Assembly (NCBI GenBank): GCA_030144725.1
Contig: JASKMD010000024.1
Span: forward strand, 7,498,932 to 7,562,931
Reading direction: 5' to 3'
DNA: 64,000 nt
Source: Haematococcus lacustris
Lineage: Eukaryota; Chlorophyta; Chlorophyceae; Chlamydomonadales; Haematococcaceae
The translations under genes and the position numbers were made by a program. This document shows, piece by piece, positions 1 through 9,847 of the stretch (positions within the stretch are counted from its first letter, which is position 1; each line of letters starts with the position of its first letter). Under the pieces are notes generated by a model. It ran no database searches, had not been told where the DNA came from, and saw only the letters and a program-made list of their open reading frames with translations.

Positions 1-1006
1 AGGGGCGGTTGCCCCAGCAGCCTGCGCACGCTGTGCACCCAGGGCAGCCAGTCGGCCAGCACGGCCAGGGCGTCATCCAGGTGGAAGTCCAGGGCGGGGG
101 GAGCCACGGGCTGGATGAGGGGGCCGAGGCCCAGAGGGGGAAGACTGCCCATGGTGGGGCCGCCTGGGGTCTGGGGGGTGGGGGCCCAAGCTGTAACAGC
201 CGCCCCTCCCTTCAGACCCTGCTGCTGCTGCGGTGCGGGGTCGGGCTGAGGTGTGGGGGTGAGGGCGCAGGGCAGGGGGGGGCTGGCACTGGTGAGCAGC
301 TGTGGGGGGAGGGGCAGAGGTGGGTTGCTACCCACGGGGGGGAGGGGAGGGGGAGGGGGCAGGGCCGCCAGCAGCTGTCTGACCCAGGGGTGGCTGGCAA
401 AGCCCTCCACGCTGCTGGGGGCGGCGGCTGCTAGCTGGACCTGCGCCTGGTGGGCCAGGGGGTCGTCCCCCCTCAGCCCTTGGCCTTCGTAGGCCAGCAG
501 CAGCACGCACCTGCACACACCGCCACTGCATTGCCTCACTGCATTTCCTTGTGCCTGCACAGCCAGCCAGCACCTTAGCCAGCGCAGCAGAAGTACTGGC
601 AGGAGCTGCACAGCCAGCAGACAGTAAGCCAGGCCACATGCAGCACCCTCAGTCTAGAGCTGGGAACTATGTTTGGAGGGGCTGGGGAGTGTCCTCAGCA
701 CTGTGCCTACCTGCCCTTGCTGCGCTGCGCGATGCTGTCCGTCAGCTGCAGTGCGGTGATGCGATCCAGCCGGGCGTACAGGCGCTGCAAGGTGTCGAGG
801 GGCTGTGGGGCTTCGCCCCGTGCCAGTGCCCTCTGTGCCGCAGGCTCCTCGTAGAACACGCGGCAGTGAACATCCGCAGCGGGGAAGTAGTCGCAGGGGG
901 TGCCGAGCGCAATGTGCAGCAAGCTGGGGCTTGAAGCAATGGAGTTGAGGCGATGCGCACGCAAGGGGGCGGGCGCGGGAGCAGGTCTCACGCCCGCGGC
1001 ACGCAT
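1..1006 (-). CDS. Partial spliced gene of unknown function, leaving the left edge
   Basis: On the minus strand an open frame runs from about 1006 to 711, followed by a GT-AG intron (donor GGCAG|GTAGGC at 710, acceptor TGTGTGCAG at 511) and a second exon open from 510 to the window edge. The splice keeps the frame, giving ...DSIAQRSKGR then CVLLLAYEGQG. The first exon carries an apparently folded segment (LHIALGTPCDYF, RLYARLDRITALQLTDSI). The second starts similarly and then becomes proline-rich before a leucine-rich end (DFHLDDALAVLADWLPWV). I do not recognise the family. The true start may be an upstream exon; the ATG at 1006 is only the first in this frame. The exon pair is inferred from splice signals and open frame, not from homology. 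Confidence 0.4.
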
Positions 1007-1443
1007 CGCCTCGGAGCTCTATATGTAGCGGTTCATGGCGAGATATAGGATTCACACTTTTTGTGTTAATACAGGAGATTTTGAGGGGATCTAGGTTCGG
1101 CATCAGTGCTTTGCAGGTAGAGAAGGATCGGTTTGAAGGGGTCCGCATCCAAACCACACTTGTTGTATAGACAGTACAGAGTTCGGAACTGTTAGTACGA
1201 AATACGAAATATTGGAACTGTCCAGCAGAACAGTGAGAACTTGCACGCCCCCGCTCTCAGCTCATACAGCACCTTCTTCTTCTTCCACAGCCCCAGCTTA
1301 GACACAGCCTCTCTTACATAATGGTCTCCATAGCGGCCCCCCACTAACATTACAAGGTTTGGTGCAGGCCAACAAAACTCATTCAACAAGGAACAACATG
1401 TCGACCTGTGGGTAATCTCACTCAGCTACTACACACACGTTGT
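1007..1443. other. Gap left of Fanzor copy 1; no firm gene
   Basis: A minus-strand reading frame at 1192-1389 contains a protein-like stretch (FCWPAPNLVMLVGG, YGDHYVREAVSKLGLW) that could be a relic of a mobile-element protein, but I cannot assign it. Nothing else is recognisable. The stretch ends where sequence shared with the second Fanzor copy begins at 1444. Confidence 0.3.
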
Positions 1444-1591
1444 AGCATCCTCGGTCGCACCCTTGATGACTACCAACCCCACACCGGTGGCACTCTTTCC
1501 TGGGGCTAATCCCCCTTGACCACTGGGCACCTCATGAAAACTAACAGCTTAATGCTTTGTAAGGCTCACAGCCTGCTCAAACTACTAGGGC
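1444..1591 (-). other. Conserved 3' noncoding block of Fanzor copy 1 (candidate guide-RNA region and element end)
   Basis: The about 148 bases after the Fanzor stop codon are strongly similar to 46621-46758 after the stop of copy 2, with one gap of about 13 bases. In both places similarity ends abruptly at the same base, next to the motif AGCATCCTCGGTCGCACC (plus strand). Beyond it the flanks are unrelated. In TnpB and Fanzor systems the guide RNA overlaps or follows the 3' end of the nuclease gene and runs to the element boundary, so position and conservation fit such a role. This is inference; no structure was computed. Confidence 0.4.
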
Positions 1592-2389
1592 CTATGCATT
1601 GTTGCGGGCCCGGCCATCAATACCTCGGCGGTACTCCGCAGCCCGGTGCAGCCTCTGCCTAACCTTGGGCAGCCGGTCATTGACCCGCTTGTAGCCCTGC
1701 TGGTACTCCTTGCCAATGGGGGGCAGGGCCTCCCTGTCCTTCCAGCTGCACAGCTCCAGGGGGCGCTGCATGCTCTCCCCAATGCGCTGGAAGTTGAAGC
1801 ATGCGTTGGTGTCCCGGTCCAGCCACCTGCCCCATGAGGGAGCCTGGGGTCGTGGCACCGGGCCAGGTGGGCCTTGGGCAGGGGGCTGGTCCTGGGCTGG
1901 TGGAGGGGGTGGTGGGGCCTGGGCTGGAGGAAGGGCAGGGGGGGCCTGGGCAGGGGGAGGGGCAGGTGGGGGGTCCTGGACAGGGGCAGGGGGGTTGGGC
2001 GGCACCTGATGGCACCACTGCATGCCCCGCACATACTTAGCATGGCGCAGGCTCCAGGCTGGGCGCACCAGCCGCTGGTTGACTTGGTCTGCTGGCGGCA
2101 CCCAGTCTTCGGGCCTAGGCTGGTCATCTGGCAGGTGCAGCTCACATGGCTGGCGGGCATGCACAGACGAGCTGACACGGCTGGTGCGGAACTCATCCAC
2201 GATCACCAGCCTGTCAGGCCTGGGATTTGTGCTGGGCCTGCTGGGCTGCTCCACCACCTTGCGAAACCCATCCCGCACTGCCTTGGCTTTCCACCCACCC
2301 CCACTGAAGTTGCCCGCTCCCAGGAACACCGCCATTCCCCTCTCCTCGTGGTAGTGCTGGCGTGACACCCACTTCATCCCATTCACCAC

Positions 2390-3227
2390 CTGCAGGTCAG
2401 GTCAGGTCAGGTCAGGTCAGGTCAGGTCAGGCCAGGTCAGGCCAGGTCAGGCCAGGCCAGGCCAGGTCAGGTCAGGTCAGGCCAGGCCAGGCCAGGCCAG
2501 GTCAGGTCAGGCCAGGTCAGGTCAGGTCAGGTCAGGTCAGGTCAGGTCAGGTCAGGCCAGGTCAGGTCAGGTCAGGTCAGGTCAGGCCAGGCCAGGCCAG
2601 GTCAGGTCAGGTCAGGCCAGGCCAGGCCAGGTCAGGTCAGGTCAGGTCAGGTCAGGCCAGGCCAGGTCAGGTCAGGTCAGGTCAGGTCAGGTCAGGTCAG
2701 GTCAGGTCAGGTCAGGTCAGGTCAGGTCAGGTCAGGTCAGGTCAGGTCAGGTCAGGTCAGGTCAGGTCAGGTCAGGTCAGGTCAGGTCAGGTCAGGTCAG
2801 GTCAGGTCAGGTCAGGTCAGGTCAGGTCAGGTCAGGTCAGGTCAGGTCAGGTCAGGTCAGGTCAGGTCAGGTCAGGTCAGGTCAGGTCAGGTCAGGTCAG
2901 GTCAGGTCAGGTCAGGTCAGGTCAGGTCAGGTCAGGTCAGGTCAGGTCAGGTCAGGTCAGGTCAGGTCAGGTCAGGTCAGGTCAGGTCAGGTCAGGTCAG
3001 GTCAGGTCAGGTCAGGTCAGGTCAGGTCAGGTCAGGTCAGGTCAGGTCAGGTCAGGTCAGGTCAGGTCAGGTCAGGTCAGGTCAGGTCAGGTCAGGTCAG
3101 GTCAGGTCAGGTCAGGTCAGGTCAGGTCAGGTCAGGTCAGGTCAGGTCAGGTCAGGTCAGGTCAGGTCAGGTCAGGTCAGGCCAGGTCAGGTCAGGTCAG
3201 GTCAGGTCAGGTCAGGTCAGGTCATAC
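2390..3227 (-). repeat. GGTCA pentanucleotide array forming nearly the whole last intron of Fanzor copy 1
   Basis: About 165 tandem GGTCA units (TGACC on the sense strand) run from about 2395 to 3223. GGCCA variants cluster in the acceptor-proximal part (about 2430-2665), and a single one lies at 3181. The array is framed by a donor (AAAAAG|GTATGAC) and an acceptor (GACCTGCAG|GTGGTG), so 838 bp are removed between ...CKK and VVNG. Each perfect unit junction reads CTGAC on the sense strand, which fits the eukaryotic branch-point pattern yUnAy. If retained, the intron would stop translation at once (AAG GTA TGA), before RuvC-II and RuvC-III. Confidence 0.9.
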
Positions 3228-4180
3228 CTTTTTGCAGAAGCCCTCAATGACGCGCTCCTGGGCATGGTGCAGTGCCAGCCGCTGCCGGCGCCAACGTGGC
3301 TTGAGGTACTCCTCCCACAGCGCGTCCCAGGTGGCCTTGAGGGCCAGGATGTGGGCCTGTAGGCCGTCTAGGGTGGTGCCAGCTGGGGTGGCAGCTGCCA
3401 GCTGCTGCAGCTGTGGCTGGATGGCAACTGACCAACGAGCTGTGTCCTGCTTGGCTTTGGTAAGCCCACTGTCATGCTTCAGGTGCCCCTTGCTCAGCTC
3501 CCACTCCCACTGCCTCACCACCTGACCTGTGACTGGGTCCCGCTGTGCATGCCCAGCCTTGATGGCCTGGGTGACGCCCGGGTCCACCCCAACGGCAATG
3601 TGGGTGGTGGGGTTGTAGTCGCTTGTTGCTGTGAGCTGACGCCCTATGAAGGGCAGATCCACTGGCTCCTTGACTACCTGGCTGCGCACGAAGTGCACAC
3701 TGATGCTCACCCCATCCGTCTCTACCCTGCGCGCAAAGTCACACCCGCTGTTCTGCAGCTGGCTGTACTGTATGAACCGCTGCCACTGGGGTAGGCTGTC
3801 TGCCTCAACTTGGGGCCTTGTGAGGGTGGTCATGCCCACGTCATTTAGGACACCATGCAGCACCCTGTCATCAATGACAAAGTGCCGCGCCCGCACCCCC
3901 ACCATGGGGAGCATGGTGAAGGTGCGCGGGCACGTGTCATGTTGTTGCCAGCCCTCTAGGCTGCGGTTGACAAACAATGCATAGCGCACCCTCTTCTCTA
4001 GGGGCAGCCTGCCTGCCCCCTCCTTCCCTATGTAGTCCACTCCCTCCAGCCACCGGGCCTCCAGCCCCAGCAGGCTACGATGCTTGGCTACCTCCGCCAC
4101 CCACCTAGGCTGCCGCAGCACACTATTGACTGGCAGGCGCCACCTGTGCTCCCGGTCTGGCAGGCTGTAGTCAAGCCTGC

Positions 4181-4353
4181 TGTTAGTTGCAGACCCTCCC
4201 GGTGCAGTTGAGATCAAGCACCGGGATTGTAGGGTGTGCTTGCCAGCGGCCCGCCCGCGATGAGTGCGAGTGTGACTGCCGTATTTAGGGCAGACACCTG
4301 GCAGTCGTAGGCACCCTGAACTGGTGTCCGCGTCTGCCCGTGCTCTTCCAACA
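4181..4353 (+). repeat. Left LTR of the Copia element
   Basis: 173 bp starting TGTTAGTTGC and ending CTTCCAACA. It matches 9848-10020 base for base by eye. Its first bases supply the apparent start of the minus-strand reading frame that continues into Fanzor at 4180, so that ATG is not a Fanzor start. Confidence 0.95.
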
Positions 4354-4368
4354 GGTTATGGGCCCACG
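4354..4368 (+). promoter_or_regulatory. Primer-binding site matching the initiator tRNA anticodon arm
   Basis: GGTTATGGGCCCA begins at the first base after the LTR. It is the complement of the anticodon stem-loop of eukaryotic initiator tRNA-Met (TGGGCCCATAACC) and not of its 3' end. Such internal, half-tRNA priming is known for Drosophila copia and yeast Ty5. Confidence 0.8.
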
Positions 4369-4440
4369 CGCTGACGCGCGATAGGACTCCAGTGAGTTGC
4401 TGGCTAGGGTTCGTGTGGTTGACAGCCGAGTCGACCAGCG

Positions 4441-6375
4441 ATGGCAACTAATCCCCCAATCTCTGGCAATTTTCCCACCATTCTCGATGACGACAACTGG
4501 CCAATCTGGAGCATCCGCACCGAAGGCCTGCTTGTCGAAGCAGGCCTCTGGTCCGTTATCGAAGACGGCGTCACCCCCTTGCCCACCGCGCCAGCACCTA
4601 ACGCCACTCAGGAGGAGCGGGCAGCGTATGCTGCAGATCTAGCCCGATCCCGTGCAGACAGCGCGCAGGACCGCAAAGCCCAAGCCTTTCTCCAGCGGCA
4701 CGTATCCAATCTCCACATCTTCACTGTCAAGCACGCGAACTCAGCGCAAGACGCCTGGCAAACCCTCGAGTCCCAGTTCACCGAATCGTCAGTCGCGCGA
4801 CAGTCGCAACTCCAGCAGCGACTCAGCACCCTGCGCATGGAATCAGGCGAGTCAGTAGCGCGCTTCTTTGCGCGTCTGCAGCAGCTGCTAACAGAGCTGG
4901 AAGCCTGCAACTGTGAGACCTCTGAATCCACAGTGGTACTCGCCATTTTGGCAGCCCTGCCGCCTGAGTACGAGGGCACAGTCGAAAGACTGCGCTATGA
5001 TCAGACCAGCGCAGATCTGAAGGTCGAGCGCATCAAGCGAGTGCTGCTGAACAAGGAGGCTGACCTACTCAGCAAGCAGATGCAGCAGCAACTCAGCACC
5101 TCCTCATCCTCACTCTGGTCCTACTCATCCCCTTCTGACAGCAGGGGGGCCGGTAGTTCAGGCGGACAGGGGGGCAGGGGCAGGTCCAGGTTTCCTCAGC
5201 AGCCCCGTGAGCAGCAGGGCACAGCACAGCAGCAGCTACCCAGAGCACAGTCGCCTGACAGGTCCACCAGGGATGTCAGCTCACATGCTCACCTGACCTG
5301 CAACTACTGTGCTAAGCCAGGTCACATCATGTCTGAATGCTTCACCTTTGACAGGGATCAGCGCAACCGCATGAAGACTCTGTTCAGCAACCCTGTCAGG
5401 CCCAGCAGCCCAGGCAGACGACCCAGTCCAGGCAGAAGCTCCAGCCCAGCCAGGACATCCAGCCCCAGCAGAGGCAGGGCCCAGACCCCCGGCAGGGCAG
5501 CAGCTCATAGCCCATCCAGGGGAGCCAGCCTGTTCACCTACTCCACTGCTGACGATGCTGATGATGATCTTGATGATGTCCTCATGCAGATGGTGCAGCC
5601 CAGACTGAACTTCAACAGTGACCTGTACAGCCCCTTCTGCATTGACTCAGGTGCCTCACAGCATATCCTGAAGGACCTGCAGTTCTTCTACGACTACACA
5701 GCCTTTGCGCCAAACGAGCACAGGCCTGTTAAGCTGGCAGCTGCAGGCCACAGGGTCTGGGCAGTTGGGTCAGGCAGTGTGTTCCTCAGCACCAAGCGTG
5801 GCTCCTGGTTCCTCAGCCATGCCTTGTATGTTCCTGACAGCAAGCAGAACTTCATCTCCGTGGCAGCTGCAACAGAGGAAGGCAGCAGCTTTCTATTCCG
5901 TGGAGATCTGTGCCAGATCAGCAGCAACCAGTTTGGCAGCATGCTCAGGGTCAACGCTCACAAGATCAGAAACTCCTACATCCTGGCAGCTGTCCCAATG
6001 CCAGATGGCCCAGACACTGACTCTGAGCAGGAGCAGGGTGCCAAGCTGTATGGCATCAGGCAGTCAGCTCTACAGCCTGACCACAGGGTACAGCTGGAGC
6101 CTCTGACCAACGTGGCTGCGCCCTCTGCCAACAGCGCCACCTCCAACTCTCCTCAGGTGTGGCACCAGCGTCTGTGTCATGCTTCCTATGATGCTCTAGC
6201 ACGCATGCAGTCAGAAGGCATGGTGTCAGGGGTACCCATCACAGCTGCACAGTTCCGAGCAGCTGCCTCTGATCCAGCTGTGTGTGTAGGCTGTGTCAAG
6301 GGCAAGCAGCACAAGAATGTCGCATTCGCAGGACCTTCCCCCAATGCAGCGCCAGTGACAGCTCCCTTGGGCTGA
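4441..6375 (+). CDS. Copia gag-protease-pre-integrase reading frame
   Basis: 644 residues from ATG 4441. The N-terminus has a Copia gag fold (WPIWSIRTEGLL). A CCHC zinc knuckle CNYCAKPGHIMSEC (C-x2-C-x4-H-x4-C) is at about 5299-5340, followed by serine/proline-rich repeats. The aspartic protease motif CIDSGASQHI lies near 5640. The GAG-pre-integrase motif WHQRLCHASYDAL is at about 6160-6200, with a partial zinc pair CVGCVKGKQ. The frame stops at 6373-6375, just before the integrase core, which continues in the -1 frame. Either a single base was lost near 6366-6373 or recoding occurs there. I see no classical X-XXY-YYZ slippery heptamer, so loss of one base in the TTGGGC run is the simpler reading. 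Confidence 0.9.
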   Translation: MATNPPISGNFPTILDDDNWPIWSIRTEGLLVEAGLWSVIEDGVTPLPTAPAPNATQEERAAYAADLARSRADSAQDRKAQAFLQRHVSNLHIFTVKHANSAQDAWQTLESQFTESSVARQSQLQQRLSTLRMESGESVARFFARLQQLLTELEACNCETSESTVVLAILAALPPEYEGTVERLRYDQTSADLKVERIKRVLLNKEADLLSKQMQQQLSTSSSSLWSYSSPSDSRGAGSSGGQGGRGRSRFPQQPREQQGTAQQQLPRAQSPDRSTRDVSSHAHLTCNYCAKPGHIMSECFTFDRDQRNRMKTLFSNPVRPSSPGRRPSPGRSSSPARTSSPSRGRAQTPGRAAAHSPSRGASLFTYSTADDADDDLDDVLMQMVQPRLNFNSDLYSPFCIDSGASQHILKDLQFFYDYTAFAPNEHRPVKLAAAGHRVWAVGSGSVFLSTKRGSWFLSHALYVPDSKQNFISVAAATEEGSSFLFRGDLCQISSNQFGSMLRVNAHKIRNSYILAAVPMPDGPDTDSEQEQGAKLYGIRQSALQPDHRVQLEPLTNVAAPSANSATSNSPQVWHQRLCHASYDALARMQSEGMVSGVPITAAQFRAAASDPAVCVGCVKGKQHKNVAFAGPSPNAAPVTAPLG

Positions 6376-9300
6376 TCCACATGGATGTCTGTGGCCCCAT
6401 GCACGCCAGTGCCAGGGATGGCAGCCTGTATGTGGCGACTTTCCTTGATGAACACACCAAGCTGTCAGTGTGTATGCCCATCAGCAGCAAGGCTCAAGTA
6501 CCTGACATAGTTAGGACAGTCATTGAGGAGCTTGAGACCCAGTCAGGTTTCCGCTGCAAGGCCATCCGAACAGACAATGGAACAGAGTATGTCAACAGCC
6601 GCATGAAAGAGTACTGCCGCAGCAAGGGCATAGTACACCAGCACTCAGCCCCTTACAGCCCACAGCAGAATGGTGCAGCTGAACGCTTGAACAGAACTAT
6701 CTTTGAGAAGGCCCGCAGCATCACTCACTCAGCAGACATATCTCTCAGCTTCTGGGCTCATGCAGTCAAGTTTGCCAACCATGTCAGATGCTTGCTACCT
6801 GTGTCAGGCCAGCCACTCACACCTTGGGAAGCCTTCTATGGTGTCAAGCCTGATCTGTCAGGTCTCAGAGTGTTTGGCTGCAGAGTCTGGCTCCATGTTC
6901 CTGACCACCAGCGCAGCAAGCTACAGGCCAAGTCTGTTGAAGGCCTGTTCTTAGGCTATGAGCCTGGCTCTGAAGCATACAGAGTGCTGGTCAACGGTCG
7001 AGAGACATGCAGCAAGGACATAGTGTTTGATGAACTGTCAGTCCTGCAGCCTACTCGCCAGCAAGACCAGGCAGCACAGCCTGTGTTTCTCTTACCCCTC
7101 CCACCCAGCCCAGACAACCCCTCTGAGCCACTGACCCCAGTAGCTCCTGCTGAGGGGGGCAACAGCCTGCAGCAGCAGCAGCAGCAGCAGACCAGCAGCA
7201 GCGGCTCTGAGGACAGTGGGAGCAGCAGCAGCATCAGCAGGCCAGGCAGCAGTGCACAGCGACCACGGTCCAGACCGCTGGAAGGCATAGGGGCACATCA
7301 GCAGGACAGCAGCAGCTCAGACTCTCCACCCAGTGAGCAAGAACCCAGTGAGCAAGTCAGCCTGACTGCCAGATATGAGCCAGGATCTCACATGTGGCAC
7401 CAACAGCAACTAGAGTTCATCAACAGACTACCCAGACCAGGAATAGGCAGATTCAGTCTTCGACCCATGCCTCTAGCCAGGGAAACAGTGGGAGCACAGC
7501 CAGTTGCAGCACCAGCAGCAGCACCTGCAGCAGTAGCACCTGCAGCACCAGTTGCAGCACCAGCAGTAGCGCCAGCAGCAGCCAGACCAGCAGCATCAGC
7601 AGCACCAGCAGCAGCAAGACCAGCAGCACCAGCTGCAGCATCAGCAGCAGCAAGACAAGCAGCGCCAGCTGCAGCATCAGCAGCACCAACAGCAGCAAGA
7701 CCAGCAGCACCAGCTGCAGCATCAGCAAGACCAGCAGCAGCAAGACCAGCAGCACCAGCTGCAGCATCAGCAGCAGCAAGACAAGCAGCATCAACCGCAG
7801 CACCCTCAGCAGCCAGACCTGTGGCGCACCCATCTGCTGTGCACCCATCTGTGCACCCATCTGCACCCATGCCTGATGCACCTGACTCACGACCCTCTTC
7901 GCCTGAGGCACCTGGTGCACCCCAGCCACGGCGCAACCCACCAAGGGACCGACGCCCACCACTCAGGATTAGGCAGCCTGAGCTGAATGCCATGACTGTG
8001 TCAGACTCTCCTATCAATGACACACCCACTGTGGCAGAGGCTCTGGCTGGTCCCATGGCAGACTTGTGGATTGAAGCCATGAATGCTGAGCTGGCCTCCT
8101 TGCATGCAAACCAAACATGGTGCCTTGAAGAGCGTCCTGCCAATGCACGTGTGTTGCCTACCAAATGGGTACTCAAAGTGAAGCGTGATGCTGCAGGGAA
8201 CATTGAGAAGCTGAAGGCCAGGCTAGTGGCAAAGGGGTTCTATCAACAATCAGGTGTGGATGTAGGAGATGTCTATGCACCGGTCAGCAAGCATACCACA
8301 TTGCGCACCCTCCTGGCCAAGGCAGCAGCTGAGGACATGGAGATTCATCAGTTAGACTTCGAGACAGCCTTCCTGAACGGCAAGCTAGAGCCAGGGGAGG
8401 TCATCTATGTGCAGCAGCCAGAGGGTTTTGAAGAGGGCAGCACTAACACTGTGTGCCGTCTGCAGAAGGCCCTGTATGGTTTAAGGCAGGCCCCCAGGGC
8501 GTGGCATGCCAGGCTGTGTGAGGAGCTGCTGAGCATGGGCTTTAAGGCCTCTGAGGCAGACCCTGCCCTGTTTACCCTGCAGTTGAGCACTGGCATGGTG
8601 TACCTGCTAGTGTATGTGGACGACTGCCTTCTGTGCACCCAGCAGGGGGACACCGCAGGATTGGCCTACGTGAAGAAGCAGCTGTCCTCAGCCTTCAAAC
8701 TGAAGGACTTGGGTGAGGCCCGGTGGTTCCTAGGGATGCAACTGACCAGGGACAGAGCTGAGGGCACCATCAAGCTTGACCAGCACAAATTCATCCAGGA
8801 GCTGGTCACAGCCAACAGCAAGTCAGCAGCCCACAGCAAGCCTCTGCCCATGGCCCCTGCTGTTAAGCTAGTCAGGGAAGGGGATGCCTTGGACACGACT
8901 CTGTATCATTACAGTGCCCTGGTGGGCAGCCTGCTATACCTGACCTGCTGCACACGGCCAGACATTGCATTTGCTGTGGGCGCCTTGGCCAGGCACATGT
9001 CTGCACCCACTAAGCAGCACTGGTTGGCCGCCTGCAGTGTGCTATGCTACGTGAAGGGCACTGCAGATCAAGGACTTCTGTTTGGTGGTGTGTCAGGGCT
9101 GCAGGGCTTCTCTGATGCAGACTATGCAGGGGACAAGGACACAGCCAGAAGCACCACTGGATATATCTTCACTCTGAATGGGGGTGCCATTAGCTGGTCC
9201 AGCCGCCTCCAGCCGACTGTGGCTATGTCAACAGCAGAAGCAGAGTATATGGCAGCGTCCAGCGCAGCCAAGGAGGCTCTGTGGCTGCGCAAGCTCATGA

Positions 9301-9560
9301 GGGATCTGCAGCTGGATGCCAGCTGTGTGCACCTGGGCTGTGACAATCAGGCAGCCATTCAGCTCTTGCACAACCCCATGGCCACCTCACGAGCAAAGCA
9401 TATTGACGTACACCATCACTTTGTCAGAGAGCGCATCAGCAGGGGTGAGGTAGCATTTCACTACTGCCACACCTCCTGCATGCTGGCAGATATCCTCACC
9501 AAGCCTTTGGCAGCAGTCCAGTTTAACATGGGCAAGCAAGGATGTGGAGTGTTCAGCTGA
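6282..9560 (+). CDS. Copia integrase, reverse transcriptase and RNase H reading frame
   Basis: The functional part begins near 6370 with LIHMDVCGPM; the residues before that are an out-of-frame shadow of the gag frame. The integrase D,D,E core is visible (IHMDVCGPM, IRTDNGTEYVN, NGAAERLNRT). A long spacer of Q/S-rich and then Ala/Pro/Ser repeats (about 7150-7860, CAG/GCA runs) follows. RT shows LDFETAFLNGKL and LLVYVDDCLL. RNase H has SDADYAGDKDT, STAEAEYMA and the closing DILTKPL. The frame is open for more than 1000 codons, consistent with a young element. Confidence 0.92.
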   Translation: MCRLCQGQAAQECRIRRTFPQCSASDSSLGLIHMDVCGPMHASARDGSLYVATFLDEHTKLSVCMPISSKAQVPDIVRTVIEELETQSGFRCKAIRTDNGTEYVNSRMKEYCRSKGIVHQHSAPYSPQQNGAAERLNRTIFEKARSITHSADISLSFWAHAVKFANHVRCLLPVSGQPLTPWEAFYGVKPDLSGLRVFGCRVWLHVPDHQRSKLQAKSVEGLFLGYEPGSEAYRVLVNGRETCSKDIVFDELSVLQPTRQQDQAAQPVFLLPLPPSPDNPSEPLTPVAPAEGGNSLQQQQQQQTSSSGSEDSGSSSSISRPGSSAQRPRSRPLEGIGAHQQDSSSSDSPPSEQEPSEQVSLTARYEPGSHMWHQQQLEFINRLPRPGIGRFSLRPMPLARETVGAQPVAAPAAAPAAVAPAAPVAAPAVAPAAARPAASAAPAAARPAAPAAASAAARQAAPAAASAAPTAARPAAPAAASARPAAARPAAPAAASAAARQAASTAAPSAARPVAHPSAVHPSVHPSAPMPDAPDSRPSSPEAPGAPQPRRNPPRDRRPPLRIRQPELNAMTVSDSPINDTPTVAEALAGPMADLWIEAMNAELASLHANQTWCLEERPANARVLPTKWVLKVKRDAAGNIEKLKARLVAKGFYQQSGVDVGDVYAPVSKHTTLRTLLAKAAAEDMEIHQLDFETAFLNGKLEPGEVIYVQQPEGFEEGSTNTVCRLQKALYGLRQAPRAWHARLCEELLSMGFKASEADPALFTLQLSTGMVYLLVYVDDCLLCTQQGDTAGLAYVKKQLSSAFKLKDLGEARWFLGMQLTRDRAEGTIKLDQHKFIQELVTANSKSAAHSKPLPMAPAVKLVREGDALDTTLYHYSALVGSLLYLTCCTRPDIAFAVGALARHMSAPTKQHWLAACSVLCYVKGTADQGLLFGGVSGLQGFSDADYAGDKDTARSTTGYIFTLNGGAISWSSRLQPTVAMSTAEAEYMAASSAAKEALWLRKLMRDLQLDASCVHLGCDNQAAIQLLHNPMATSRAKHIDVHHHFVRERISRGEVAFHYCHTSCMLADILTKPLAAVQFNMGKQGCGVFS

Positions 9561-9838
9561 ACAGGCACAGGTCTTATCCGATCTGAAACAGCCTGCGGTA
9601 TCCAGCCTGTAATGTACATCAGGACTGGAGCATGGAAGGGTTCTAGGCACAGGCCTGCATGCCTGTTAACAGCCTGTTAGACTCAGCATGGTGTGCTTTT
9701 GCCATGAACTGAGAGTTGCCCTCAGTTGTTGCTTGGCTCAGGCTTGCATGCCTGCTAACCGCCAGTTGTTTGCCGAGCAGTTGTTTGAAAGTAGCTTGCA
9801 GTAGCTTCACGGTTTTGCACTCCTCTAGCCAGACCTCT

Positions 9839-9847
9839 GAGTGGGAG
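9839..9847 (+). promoter_or_regulatory. Polypurine tract of the Copia element
   Basis: GAGTGGGAG immediately precedes the right LTR, the expected place for the plus-strand primer. Confidence 0.7.

Noticed and set aside
2395..3223. AGGTCA units as nuclear-receptor half-sites
   Set aside because: Such receptors are animal proteins; the match is inherent to the pentamer.
2362..3525. Long plus-strand frame of GQVRS repeats
   Set aside because: A pentamer without stops stays open in several frames; the true coding strand is minus, and the array lies between matched splice sites.
4181..4217. ATG at 4217 (MISTAPGGS) as the Fanzor start
   Set aside because: It is LTR sequence; the same peptide is encoded in the right LTR, and the real N-terminus lies beyond 10110.
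7394..8203. Alternative Ser/Thr- or Ala/Gly-rich frames over the Copia spacer
   Set aside because: Shadows of CAG/GCA repeats in the pol frame.
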